Below, piece after piece: positions 9,215 through 20,840 of a stretch of DNA of 21,701 nucleotides. A model generated the notes under the pieces. The model searched no databases. It was not told the origin of the DNA and saw only the letters and a list, made by a program, of their open reading frames with translations. This DNA comes from Basidiobolus ranarum. Its lineage: Eukaryota; Basidiobolomycota; Basidiobolomycetes; Basidiobolales. Made by a program: the position numbers and the translations under genes. Positions within the stretch are counted from its first letter, which is position 1; each line of letters begins with the position of its first letter. The stretch is from positions 1 through 21,701 of the forward strand of contig JASJQH010007073.1 of assembly GCA_040143965.1 (NCBI GenBank). The letters are read 5' to 3'.

Positions 9215-11343
9215 ATGGAAGAAGATACCTCTCCACACACACATAGAATTTCTGAATATATACGAAGAGGAGATACATTTCGTAGATCTCGAATTATATT
9301 ACTTGTCGGTTGGCTTACTCCAATATCATTCCTCTTGAGTTTGGCTCCGTTTATTGGGTCCTTTCACTTGGACCGTGAGGATAATTTGGTAACAAAACCT
9401 ACCGGTGCATACCCTTCTATACTGCCTATAAATCTCGAACCAAAAACTTATTAAGCTTATTCAGAGATTACACTTGTCCTTGGAGTAGCTTTTGTATTTC
9501 ACTTAACCGCATATTTCGCCATGTTGTGTCGTTTACTGGAACGCTGGTTACTACATTCTACTAGAGTTGCTTGTTTTTGCATGTTTATTGACGGTATGGC
9601 TCCACCTGATTCCTTATTATCTTGGAATTATCCGAAAGTTTCCTGTTTGAAAGTATCTAACTTGGATTCTCTTATAAATAGGGATATTACACCTGGTCGC
9701 GACTGTTACAATCTCAGTAGTCAGTAAATTTCAAGCCATCAAACATAGCTCCGACTTCGTTGCCACTATCATTGAAGGCTGCCTTGCTTTGGTGGTGGCT
9801 GGACTATTTGCTTTTGACATGAAGCGTACCGAAGATTATGGCAAGTGTGGTGAGCAGATATTCATGAGTCTTAGAAGATACAATTTGATTCGCCCTTTAC
9901 TGAAGAAGAATATCCGTTTATAGGGTCAGGTCTAAGTCATCGTGCACGTATCTTGATTATTGTTATCATGGTAGCTGCCTGTTGGGCTGGTTTGGGGTCA
10001 ATTGTCTACAGTTTGATAGAAGGTTGGCCTTATACGAGCGCGCTCTTCTTTTGCTTGGGTGGGTATATTACTGTTGGTTGGATATTGGGCATTCATCTTA
10101 GTATCAACTAACCGGATTTGGATAGAAACGTTGGCCACCATCGGATTCGGGTCCCATGTACCTCAGAGCTTAGGCGGAAGAATCTTTATCTTCTTTTATG
10201 CCACACTGGGTATCATGGTGATGGGATTTATGTTTGCCGGTATCAAAGTCTCTGTGTCCGAAATGATTCACTACAAATCATTAATGAAATTCGCGAAAAG
10301 TTTGGAAAAAGGAAGAGATGAATTAATACTAACACCAAGTTTGAATATGAACACCGCAGTCACGGTATTATCTTTAAAAAGATATCGAACTTGGGATGAT
10401 CTCGGTAAGAAATTGATCGAAGAAAAAGAAAATGAAATGAAGAAGCAATTGTTTTTCGCTTCTTGTTCAGCTATTTTGTTCTGGTATGTATGTCTGAATT
10501 CTATTCAAATATCAGCATTACTTATTGCTCATGCTTTAGGGTCTTGGGAGCAGCTATTTTCTGTATAACTGAGCATTGGAGCTATATTAAGGCACTTTAT
10601 TTCTGTTTCGTGGCTTTCACTACCATAGGTTTGTTTTATGCTTTGATAGAAGAAATGCATTGGGAATGCAATATTCAGATCGTTTACTAGGTTATGGAGA
10701 TGTCATACCCATGAGTCCGGTGGGTGCGCCTATATTCATTGTGTATGTATTTCTGGGAGTTGGTACCATGACTTATCTAGTCTCGATTGTAATCGAAAAC
10801 TGGTCACAACATATCGGCAGAGTTGAGCTTCGTGCAGCCAAAAAGAGGAAGAAATTTAGGCGTGGAATGCCTATCGTTCGTATTGCAGCAGAGCCGGCGG
10901 ATGAAACCCATGAAGACCCTGAGAGTTCCATGGAGTCAGCTGTGAAGGAGCTCGTTCGTGTTGCAAAACTCTTTGATGAGCATATGAAACTAGGTCTGGA
11001 GCCATTGTTGACCCAAGAAAATACACGTTTGGAACCAATTTTGGAGTTACCAAGAACTAGAACCATTGGGTGGGACTTACCTCCTCAAGATCATTCAGAA
11101 GTCTCTACCCCGCGGTTGAATATTAGTCCCAAGTTGGATATATTTTTAATGGACAGTTATGAACAAACGTTGACTGGATTAATTGAGCTTAGTAACGTTG
11201 TGGATACTCTACCTGCTACCAATGTAGTGCCAGTAACCGGAGATGATTATGACTCTGATAAAACTATGCTATATTCCCAAAAAGAACCGAAAAAATCAGC
11301 ATCCTCGTCAGATAGTAACTCTCTTCATGTGAATTTCGCGTAG
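9215..11343 (+). CDS. TOK-type outward-rectifier K+ channel (8 helices, two pore loops)
   Basis: Seven exons: 9215-9404, 9465-9593, 9682-9849, 9906-10058, 10126-10483, 10540-10628 and 10691-11343; 579 aa. Introns are 56-88 nt with GT...AG and clear CTAAC branch words in the second and fourth. Splicing restores SALFFCLETLATIGFGS (first filter TIGFG at 218-222) and ALYFCFVAFTTIGYGD (second filter TIGYGD at 361-366). Helices lie near 27-50, 70-90 and 100-120, then around the two pores; a cytosolic Ser/Glu-rich tail covers about 420-579. TOK channels are fungal plasma-membrane K+ channels that let K+ out when the membrane is depolarised. The first intron (9405-9464, GTGCAT donor) is the weakest call; the acceptor of the third could be 9908 instead of 9905. 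The residue after the first filter is Ser, where Asp is more usual. What look like frameshifts are all explained by introns. Confidence 0.92.
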
Positions 11344-11757
11344 TTTTACTAGCGGGATATTCTTCATTTCTATCGCTCCGAATCCTTACTTCTCAACAAA
11401 ACGCCACATATCTTCATTTTATACATTTGTACAGTCTGATTAGATCATCCTCATCCAACCCCTCTATATGCTAAATGCTACATAACATAGAAATAGCATG
11501 TGTCAGCATATATGTATTACTATTAAATTTCATTTTGTGCGTTCCCTCCATAATGCATGTCAGATAATTATCCAAAATAGATGGTTTTCATAGCAGAATT
11601 GTATATTTCCCACCATGTCACAGAAATCGATCGATTTTTTGAATGTGTGACATCAACCAACATGGGATCCAATTCATGACTGATGATGAAGGCGTTATAC
11701 TACTTTTTTAAAGAGGATAAATTTATAAAATGACGGGTTATTGTGGTGTTCACTATC
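11344..11757. other. Intergenic region between TOK and HIT genes
   Basis: 414 bp without a gene. A 14-bp perfect palindrome (AAATCGATCGATTT) lies at 11624-11637, and a TATA-like TTTATAAAA at 11722-11730 stands 28 bp before the HIT start codon. Confidence 0.6.
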
Positions 11758-11768
11758 ATGGCTACTAA
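11730..11768 (+). promoter_or_regulatory. Upstream ORF overlapping the HIT start codon
   Basis: ATG at 11730 opens a 12-codon frame that ends with TAA at 11766-11768, in a different frame from the HIT gene and 8 bases past the HIT ATG. If the transcript begins upstream of 11730, ribosomes using this ATG would miss the main start. The TATA-like word directly before it makes it equally possible that transcription starts downstream and the uORF is not in the mRNA. Confidence 0.3.
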
Positions 11769-12440
11769 ACTTGCTGCCGATTGTATCTTTTGTAAGATTA
11801 TTAAAGGAGTTATACCTTCCTCGAAAGTTTTAGAGACAAATTTAAGGTAAGAAAAGTCAATTTTTCAAACGAAGTTTAGAAGAACTCTCTTTTTAACTCC
11901 TTACCTTCCTGATAGTTACGCATTTTTAGACGTACAACCTCTATCTAAGGGACATGTGGTAAGTTTAGTACTTTACTCGTTTATTTTTGAAATAAACTTT
12001 ATAACAACTAACTTCCTTGGTGTTTTAGTTAGTCATACCTAAACGTAATATTCCCTTTTTACTTCCACTGTAGAAACATCTTAGTCTGACTCTTTAATTC
12101 TCTTAGATCACGCACAATTCCTTCACCAAGTTCCTGACGAACATTTGTCGGACTTATTACCAGTGGCTAAAAAAATCGCTACTGCTTTAGGAGCGGAGAA
12201 TTATAATATTTTACAGGTGAAATATAGGATAAAGATAGCAGGTTTCTTGCTCTTATTAACTCGTTTTCTCTCTACTAATAGAATAATGGAAGTTTAGCTC
12301 ATCAAGCAGTTAACCACGTACATTTTCATATCATCCCTAAACCTAACCAAGAAGAAGGACTTGGTATTCGTTGGAATACTCAAAAACTTTCCCCAGAGGA
12401 ACTCCAGAATATCTTGGAAAAAGTTCAAAATCAATTATAA
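11758..12440 (+). CDS. HIT-family nucleoside phosphoramidase (HINT/Hnt1-like)
   Basis: Exons 11758-11846, 11916-11958, 12029-12044, 12107-12216 and 12282-12440 give 138 aa. The opening DCIFCKIIKG, then SYAFLDVQPLSKGHVLVIPK, ENYNILQNNGS, and the histidine triad HVHFHIIPK at 98-106 are those of Hint-type hydrolases; His100 corresponds to the nucleophile. Such enzymes cleave the P-N bond of AMP-lysine or AMP-amide adducts, in the cytosol and nucleus. The paired cysteines of CIFC (9 and 12) are the typical zinc-ligand pair of this branch. The third exon is only 16 nt. All junctions keep frame. The gene is convergent with the rhodanese gene, with 105 bp between the stops. Confidence 0.95.
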
Positions 12441-12545
12441 TCACTTGGAGAAACTCTAAAGAACCTTTTGAAATGCATGCATATATATTAAAATCAACAT
12501 TTATTCAACAGTTGGGTATATAGAAAAGAAATTCAAGTAAATGAA

Positions 12546-13129
12546 TTAATGCTTTAAATTGGCGTTATCTTCCGCTTCTTTCCATTCATTAAAACCACCC
12601 TTTAAACTTTTCACTTGATATCCCATCCTTTTTAAACTTTCCGCAGCTAATATTGATCGATATCCACTGGCGCAATAAACTATCACCTCCTTAGAATCGG
12701 GTACTTTCTTCTCAATATCTTTTTCAAGTACACCTCGTGGTAAACATATCGCCTCGGGAATAATCCCTTTTTCTTGTTCAAATGTCTCTCTCACATCCAC
12801 CAATTGGAATTTCTCCGGATTATAGGTTGCTCTGAGAGTAGGTACACTGATCTCCTCTATCTGAGAGTTATCCCGGACGGAGTGAACCAAATCTGTGAAG
12901 CGGCTCTGGAGAGGGAAGGTACCCTAAGTGATGTGAAGCCTTATAGTTTAGTTGTCTACTCTATCATAGATGCATAGTTGATGAACTCTCTTACCTTGGT
13001 AAATGTACGGATAATTGAACCGTAACTTGACTAAATTGAATGATTCGATTAAATTAATGTTACAACAAAAACCACTTCCAATTCCAATCAATCAATACTA
13101 ACCTTATTAACTACTCGTAAGGAGAACAT
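12546..13129 (-). CDS. Single-domain rhodanese sulfurtransferase, mitochondrial-type
   Basis: Exons on the minus strand: 13129-13103, 13030-12995 and 12923-12546; 146 aa. The third exon alone has no ATG (its frame opens with TTG after a stop), so the two small upstream exons, MFSLRVVNK and SSYGSIIRTFTK, were sought and fit exactly: GTTAGT and GTAAGA donors, TTTAG and CTTAG acceptors, all in phase 0. The first 40 residues are basic and hydroxylated, a likely matrix presequence. The domain has VDVRE (63-67), the active loop CASGYRS with Cys105, and GGFNEW (130-135). Single-domain rhodaneses pass persulfide sulfur to acceptors (thiosulfate or glutathione persulfide in mitochondria); the exact donor is not readable here. 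Another in-phase acceptor (CTCCAG) would shorten the third exon by 6 codons. Confidence 0.88.
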
Positions 13130-14038
13130 GGAGATGATTTCGCGAATTATACTTCGCTTTCATGACATTCGGTTTATTTAAATCGATTTTTGAAATGACT
13201 CAACTTTGTCAATACCTCTAAATTCTTCCCCTGGACACGTGCTATGATCAAGTCTAGACTTTGGAAGGTGTATAATATATAAACCGCTTATAAATGTTTC
13301 CACAGATATGGTAATAATGGAAGTTACTTTACGCGTGGTGTAACTAGATTCATTTAACTACTCCGAAACTTGATCGGGGAAATGCTAGAGAACGAAATTT
13401 ATCTTCATCATTCCTCTCTACGAATGTTGATTAAACTCATATGAGGTTGTATTATTGTGAAAGTAACTAATAACAGATAGGCAAAACTGGAAAAAAAGTA
13501 TTCGGTTAGAGAAAGGAATTCGTTGAAAGGAATATAATACAAAAGAGAATGCGCGGATGTGTCAAACATAATATGTGAAAGATAGATAAATTTGAAAGGA
13601 GAGTTGATGTACGAGTACTAAGCATGCTAAATACTGCCGTTCACGCTATGATGAAAGGGCGGTGAAACTGCTCGAACGGAAGGTAAAAACAAGAAATAAT
13701 AATGATAAAATTATAGAGAAGGAAGGTATCCCGCTATCGTGGAGATACCTGCACAGTAAATAAATAATGGAGACGTGAAGGTAGTATGAGGGTGGAGATG
13801 TGTTGCGCGAATATTATCTATTCATTAGCTATTAGAGAGTGAAAGCAGATTCGTCAAGAATTGGTTATAAGTCCTTCAAGATTATAACGTTTAGTTGCTA
13901 GATAACTTCAACAAGATATCTTAGAGTAAAGAGCTTACCATCTTTGAGAGCCGTACCGCTTGCATATGGTCTTGATATCAGTCACTCTATGAGTATATCT
14001 TGGTATTAAGAGTTAAGGAATATAATGGTCAATTCAAG
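13130..14038. other. Intergenic region between RalGAP alpha and rhodanese genes
   Basis: About 900 bp, 3' of the RalGAP gene and 5' of the rhodanese gene, both on the minus strand. I see no coding signal, RNA gene or repeat of note. A short CCGTTC/GAACGG inverted repeat (13637-13642, 13674-13679) flanks an ATGATGA word but lacks the rest of a box C/D RNA. Confidence 0.6.
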
Positions 14039-17000
14039 TTATTCAGGATATGTTGCAAAGTGCTTAAAAGGATACGGATGACGGTAAAGAGTGGAAGGAC
14101 AATATACAGCATAACGTGCAGCATTCAATGCGGTCATTCTGACAAGTGGGGCTAAGATTGAGCCAGGCAAAACCATCCCATCAAGAACGGGGCCGAAGAG
14201 CAGAATCTATAAAATAGATATGATCAGTTCCTACATTCACCAAGTCACAGAAATAATATATAAACTAACCTCAGAATCTCGGTACACATCGACAGAATAT
14301 AAACCATTCGTAGAAGGAGTGATGATAATTTGAACATTGCCAAAATCTCCACCGATAGTATTCCTTCGATATTCACGATGATGCTCGTTCCAAACAATAT
14401 GAACGTGATCGTTTCCAATGTGTCGTTTCTAAGAGAATGCCTTAACGTTAGTAAATGGTGCCTGAATAAAATCGAATTGACCTCAGTATTCTCAAACCTT
14501 TTTCAATTGCTTAGGGTCGTTTGCATCAGTAGGAATTCTGGTGGCATCATGGAACATCATCTCTACGCTTGTTGAGGAATAGTATATAGCAGTCTTCCCT
14601 GTGGTTGAATTTCTTTCCAAACCGCCCAAGTAGCCTTTATGCGTTTCTAACTCCACTTCCTGTCCGAGCTCGTGAAGGAATTTTTCATAGGCTAGACTTC
14701 CTTGTGAGTTTGATAAAATACTACTTTCATCCTCTTGTCCAGGGCCAACATATAGAGCGCCTATCTTAATGGTTTCCCGACTGAAAACAGGAAAAAGTTA
14801 AGAACATGATCTTGAAAATTATCAAAAAATTGACTCAAGCATTACCCTGGTTTTTTGTCGAGACCACGTATATCCCGAATCAAAGAACTACTCTGACTCA
14901 GAAGTACAAACGATTCTTCACCTGCTAGACTCTGATTCAGCATCCCTAGTTTACTCAGTAGAAGGGTTTTGCGACGCTGAAGTGTAGAAGCTCTTTCTGG
15001 TCGACTAGTGGCATCGGGAATATCGTCAATTGTGGAGTCAGATATAGCATTGAGAGAGTCTTTGCGGATGGGTAAAGTATACTCGGATTCTTCGCTTTTT
15101 TCACTATAACAATATCAGTAAATAATAGATTCGAAAGAATGCGCTTTCTCAAGATTTACCTTGTCTTTCGTGTTGGCTCTGGTGAGCATACATGATTTTC
15201 TTGTTCCAATGGCTTAGTTTCTTGTATTTCATTTTCCTCGGAAGACGTTGGTAGAGAGCATTCACCATCGTCACCACATAGTTTCGAGACATCTCCAGAC
15301 GCTCTACAATATCCACAAAAGTGAGTGACTGGGTATACAGTTAAGATCACCAAAAAAAACTCACATTGTGCGTTTATCTTGTGGACAAGATTGGGATCTT
15401 TTGATATCTATCTTCTCCGACCATTTCGGTTCGTTTTCGGATATATCGAGCGATGGCGCTTCATAAAAAATCAACGGATCCCATTTATAGTTTCCGGCCA
15501 TATTCCGAGCAAATATTTTCACTCCTAAAAATGTTACATGTTTAGTACGTTTGATAATATTTGAATATTCATTAGCGATTTTACCGTCATCACTAGCTGG
15601 TGAGCCAACTATGCTAAGTAATGTATTATTATTGTAAATAAAATAAGTAGTATTTTCTTCATCTGATCGAGGGATCTCTGAGAGTTCTACACTTTCTGAA
15701 GGTGCGCTAAAGTGATATGAAGGTTAAGTTATCACACCTGCAAAATCTGTAACTATTGCAATTACTCACCTAATTGAAGAGATTCCCGTTTGATTGCTGA
15801 AGTAATTCAAAAGATGCACTAGGACAATTTCGCCCGATTCCTAATGATTATTGAATTAGAGAGTGACTGGATGACCGAAGATTCTGGAGAATGACTTACT
15901 TGAATGATGTTTTGCGGTGGCTTTTCTTCCCCTATGCTGACTTCGCCTCTTTGAAAGAGTGCCCTGGTTAAGGGTGAATGTTTGAAGAATGTTTGATGGA
16001 TGTTGTCGAAATTTCTATAGCCCTTGATTTGATGTGTTTGCATATCGAAGTCTGATTTCTCAGGAAGGCTTATCTGCGTTGCTTTTTCCAACGTGACAAA
16101 TATCATCTGCCTTAATCCGGAGTGGGACATTATTTCTGAGGGGGAGTGCATGATCCACTCCAATAAACAATAGAGAAGTCTGGCGACTACAAAGCCTGAT
16201 TTGGGGAGAGGTAGTTTAGAATAATGAGATTGACTAAAGAAACGCTCATTCAGATATTTACCAGCTTCTGAGACACTTTCATTATCAACTATCTTGATGT
16301 ATTCGTTAATAGCCTCAATCAAATTGCCAATAACATCGTAAACCAATCCCTACACATATCATTAGTATTCTCGTTCTACCTCTTTTCTACCCAAGGATAT
16401 ATAGCTCTACTTACTTGATCAAGTGCACGAAGTTTCTCTGTATACTCGGAGAATGTATACAAACATTCAATGGCACTAATCACTACTGAGTATACATGAC
16501 AATACATATGATCTAAAATGGTTCGGATGCATTTCTGAATCAATGGAATTGAGGGACTAATGTATATAACATGGAAGGTTAGCTAAGATCTTTAGTGGAT
16601 AAAACAAGATGAGTACTACCTAGGACTAGTGATAAGCTCATCGAATGCCATGACACATGCCCCATTAATCAACATGGAGTGAGTTTGTGCAGTTTTAGTC
16701 GAGAGACGATTTAACTTCTTCGTCTCTGAGAGGCATGAGAAGAGAGCACATTCCATTTCGCGTTTTAGCTAAAACAAGATATGAGTTAATGAGGATTCGA
16801 GAGAATATTCAATCATGAAATTTACCTCATTGGCACTGATGTATTCAGACGGCTCTGAGCTCATGAGAGAGGAATTTTTAAAGGTTACGCTTGGAATCCG
16901 AAGATCAGGAAAGTGATTAGGGAAGCACAATAATGACAGAAGGATGGTGACCGCATTTTGACACATTGGTTCATTTACATAATGTGACATGTATCTCGCA

Positions 17001-20000
17001 CTGGAGTGTAGCTTTTTAAACAAGAAAATTAGACACTCCAAATGAAGTAGAGAATACCAAAGATCTACATACGGTCCGTCTGATAGTGGATAAAAATGAT
17101 GGAATCACGGTGGGGCATCCAGGCAATGATAATCCGAATAACTTTCGACAGTTGACGAAAAGCACATGGTGTAATTCGTTATCTTTAATGCTAAGCGCCT
17201 AAAATTCGAATTAAAAGTTAATATCCACTGTTCTCTAGTATCTTCCTACTAAGATTCAACGTACACGCAACAAAACTCGATAAAAGTGTGTATAATAAAT
17301 CTCCTCTACTGCCTCCTCGTGTAGACGGCATAACATTCTACAAACACATCCAAAGGCTAGAAGGTAGCCCTCCCTATACACTCTACAATATTCAGTCGCA
17401 AAATTAGTTAGAGAACGGAGTGAATCCATCAAGTCGCTAAACAATTCCTTACGAAGACATCTCTGAGGCTTGGAAAATCCATGGAGCAAACTCGAAAAGG
17501 TTCGGTTTACAGGGTGCATCGAAGGGTTGCTCAGTCCGAATCTAACAATAATTCAGTAACTTTGCCTTAAACTCTTTAAACAACTACTAATAGACTACCT
17601 GAGCCAGCATATCCCATATTTCCACTAGGCAACGAATAGCATTAGTGTGCGCAATAGGATCCTGTTGAGTGAATGTCGATAAAGATTTAGGTTAGTGCTG
17701 CTGAAATAACATTATGTAAGTCGCTTCAACGTACAGCGATGTGGTTAGGATTTCCCAAAAGATAAACGAAATTCCTCCATGTGGACAATATATTATTCTT
17801 GTCCCAATTCAAGGTAAACAAATGCGTGAATCCAGAATCCTCAATATTAGCAAACTCCATTGTAAGCCTGTTGTAGTGAGAAATGTGAGTAAATTGTATA
17901 TTTAGCAACCGTTCCGATGTTCTTTACCTTCTATTGATTGTACTGGATGAATCAACCTCTTGATCTTTAAGTAAGGGAAACATCAAGGACTAAAATAAAT
18001 GAGAATTTCCGTTTGAGAATATGGTCCAACACATTGAGATAAAATTACTGAAACTAACTTTAAATGGGGCGAAATTACTCTCATTACTATTGTTGTTTGA
18101 ATCGAAGTTGAAAAGCTTGATATGCGAGGAAGTTCGTCTTATCACACCTTCACCGTCATTTTTTCCTCGTTTTGTATCATTACTTACACCAGAAGTGTGA
18201 CTATAAACTGTGAGTGTAGCATCGTCACGATCGTTGTTTTCTAGGACAATGGATTTGGGTCGCGTGGGCTTTCGAGCAACTACTCCCCCACTAGTGGGTC
18301 TTTGTAATCGAGCTCTTCTTGGCTGTCTTGCAGGCTCACAGCTCAATTCGTAATAGGCTTCACCAAGTATCCGGGTAAGTTGATTTGAAATGCTCTATAT
18401 ATCAACGATGCAAGTCAATAAAGCGTATTATGCAAATATGAATATTTGAAGACGCCTTACTCTCCATTGAGTCACAATTTGAATCCACTTTGATGTCTTC
18501 AAAATTTCGGCATTTAATTTACTCCAAAGTCTTTCATTCTGAGTCATAGATCGCGCCCAGACGAAAAATAAAGTCTGTGTAAAATCAGAGAGGGGGTGTT
18601 AACAAGCTACGGATCATTATAAATTCTAAATAACCTTTTACCTCAAAAAAGTACTCCACCAAATCGTCAGGTAGATAAGAGTTGGGAACTTCCCGAGCCT
18701 TGGTAGTATAAACAATGAAAGAGTTGATCAACAACACCAACAAACTTTCCCTAAATGCCATATTTTACTCTTGAGTGAGTTGATTGTTTATAATGAGATC
18801 AATCAACCATTAAATTACCATGTTTCATCTTCGAGTTGGATGGTTCCATTTTGCGAAACTGCTCTAAAAATGGACAACACTTCTCTGACTAGAATCTCCT
18901 GCTTAGAGTTATTGTCATAACATTCGAATCCAGTCTCAAGAACTGATATCAACATGCTGAAGTATTGCCTTAGATATCCATTTGCTTGTGCGAATGAACC
19001 ATCATCTGATGTGATCGAGGCACCTGACAACTGTCCATCCTCTTTACTTCCACGTCTTAGAAATGAAGGACGTTCATTTTCCTGAAAGGATTAATGTCGC
19101 GTTAGTATAAACCAAGCGTGCGAATACATATCTAAGCTATATTCACCCCACTCAGCATCCAAACTGCTAATACGTAGGCAGCCCCGCGAGCACTCTCTAG
19201 ATTCTTCATGTCGTGAATTGGCAATGACAGTGCGTTGGCAATAATATCATGTATAAACTCTCGATTGTCTCGAGACCCCAGTATGATTGTCTTTAATATT
19301 GGACAGGCAGGAGATGTAGTAGTCTTAGGATTTCCCTTGAGCTCATCAACGCAATGTTCCACTAAAAATCCCACCAGCTTATGAAGTGCAGAAGGGGGAC
19401 AAGTTGGAAACCCAAAAGCTAGTGAAAATTCGATACCATTAGACAGTTAGAAAGCGGAATCCATATAATCGAATAAATAATAAAGTTTATAGAAAAGCTA
19501 ACCTTGATCTTTTGGTATCGTAATCAGGCCTACTCGTTTAGCACATCGTGGAAACAATTTCACCAAGTAATGCTTTTTGAATAGCTCAAACATGAATTTG
19601 GCTGAAGCATAAGCAGCGTCTATCCCTACTCCAACTGCTACTCCACTTTTAATGTCGTCAGTCTCAAGAATTCTGATTTTATCGCAAGGTGGTGTTGAGC
19701 CAGCAGCCACATGAGCAAGATATGTAATATTGTCGAGAACAAGTTGAATTAACTCTCCCACTTCAGAGATCTGAAGAAACTGAGTTGTTGGATAGATAGG
19801 AATACTACTAGGGTCGCCAATCATCTCTTGGTCCAAAACCAAATCTGATCGTCCTAATTCTTGGAGAAATATACCAAATGGAATCGCATTATGGTATAGC
19901 TTTTGTATGTCTGGTGTCTCAATGGTTTGAACATTGGTCCATATTAAAAGTAACCGTAATCCTATTTCACGAAGCTTATGATGGTTGCCACTACTCAACA

Positions 20001-20840
20001 CTTGAGTCAATATGTTCACTATTGAACGAAGTGTTAGTACGTAAGCCTGTAAGCGAGGAAAGTTCATTGCATTTTACCTATTCCGTTCTGGTGCCAGCCC
20101 TCCCGAATTTTATCGGGTAGTAACAAAAATAGCTTACGTAAAAGCATCAAAATTTTAACTAAAGTCGCCATATCTTTTGAGTTAAAAGAAGTAGGTCTCT
20201 CCGAGCGTTCTAATGTTTTAGAAGTGAGTCCAGGCAGTTAGTTGAGATGAGTTAGCAACAAGACAGTGCTCAAGATATAGACCAAACATACTTCTAATTT
20301 TATCTGCTTGTGTGATAAAAGAGTTATAAATGGCAGAATATATTTTCTCGGCATGTTCTTGGAAAAATACTGCCTGATCCAAATCGTCAGCAAGATCTTG
20401 TTGGTGAATAATGAAAATTAAATCAGATGAGAGGAATATTCTTCAACTAGGCTATATATATCGTTCAAAAGGAGCATACCAAGAAGATTCCAAAGTGCTA
20501 ATAAACGAAGTCTAGGTTTGGTACGTTCGTCGAAAAACGGCTTGGCCTTTTTCAAAAGTTTCTCCAAACGATTTTCTGGGGTAAGTGGTACCTCTCTGTC
20601 TCGGTTGGAAAGCATTCGAGTAATATTAAAGCGATTAATTGTGTTCAAAGCAACACTTGATATCACTGGTTTGTCGAAATCACTGGGCATTGGTTCAGGT
20701 TCGAGAGAAGTATGATTAGTAGTGGTAGAAGCCCCAGGTCTATTAGTAGTAGAGTTTGATGGATGTGTGGTTTTTCTATTAAAAGGCCTTCGTATAGAAA
20801 GGCGGGAGGAAATAGGATTTAGGAATAAGAGGGAATTCAT
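14039..20840 (-). CDS. RalGAP alpha subunit (Rap/Ral-GAP domain protein)
   Basis: Twenty-six exons on the minus strand (high to low): 20840-20480, 20396-20292, 20209-20078, 20018-19503, 19418-19147, 19081-18819, 18750-18642, 18574-18461, 18394-18059, 17989-17928, 17867-17735, 17661-17599, 17541-17453, 17382-17265, 17198-17073, 17011-16826, 16768-16620, 16556-16415, 16349-15900, 15840-15770, 15706-15365, 15303-15160, 15103-14846, 14780-14498, 14428-14270, 14206-14039. All junctions keep phase; 1716 aa (human alpha subunits about 1870-2040). The N-terminal part matches RalGAP alpha (LFLLLPDKIREGW; SSGNHHKLREIGLRLLLIW; LFKKHYLVKLFP), the middle is helical repeat (APWIFQASEM, THFYRVLLR, LLCFPN), then FARNMAGNYKWDP. 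The GAP domain spans about 1508-1716: GLDKKPGRETIKIG, GQEDESSILSNS, KRHIGND with the catalytic Asn-thumb Asn1614, and FGPVLDG. With a beta subunit it speeds GTP hydrolysis on Ral-type GTPases; the fungal target is unknown. Start 20840 is the first ATG, after a pyrimidine-rich leader. Confidence 0.9.

Noticed and set aside
9215-11343. TOK gene seen as a pseudogene with frameshifts and stops
   Set aside because: Each apparent break sits in a GT...AG intron of 56-88 nt, and splicing restores both filters and the helices in one frame.
11624-11637. 14-bp palindrome AAATCGATCGATTT as an operator
   Set aside because: Single copy in AT-rich DNA with no known factor match; recorded only as a landmark.
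12546-12890. Rhodanese starting at a TTG near 12890
   Set aside because: There is no ATG there; two in-phase upstream exons with strong splice signals provide an ATG at 13129.
13637-13679. Possible box C/D snoRNA (ATGATGA between CCGTTC and GAACGG)
   Set aside because: No box D (CTGA) lies at a proper distance and the inverted repeat is not a terminal stem next to boxes C and D.
14330-14575. 81-codon plus-strand frame
   Set aside because: It is antisense to the GAP-domain exons of the RalGAP gene, whose minus-strand reading matches the family strongly.
20047-20077. A 31-nt intron in RalGAP ending at the first CTTACAG
   Set aside because: Too short and out of phase; the next acceptor (TTCAATAG, after a TACTAAC branch site) gives a 59-nt intron and the expected family sequence.
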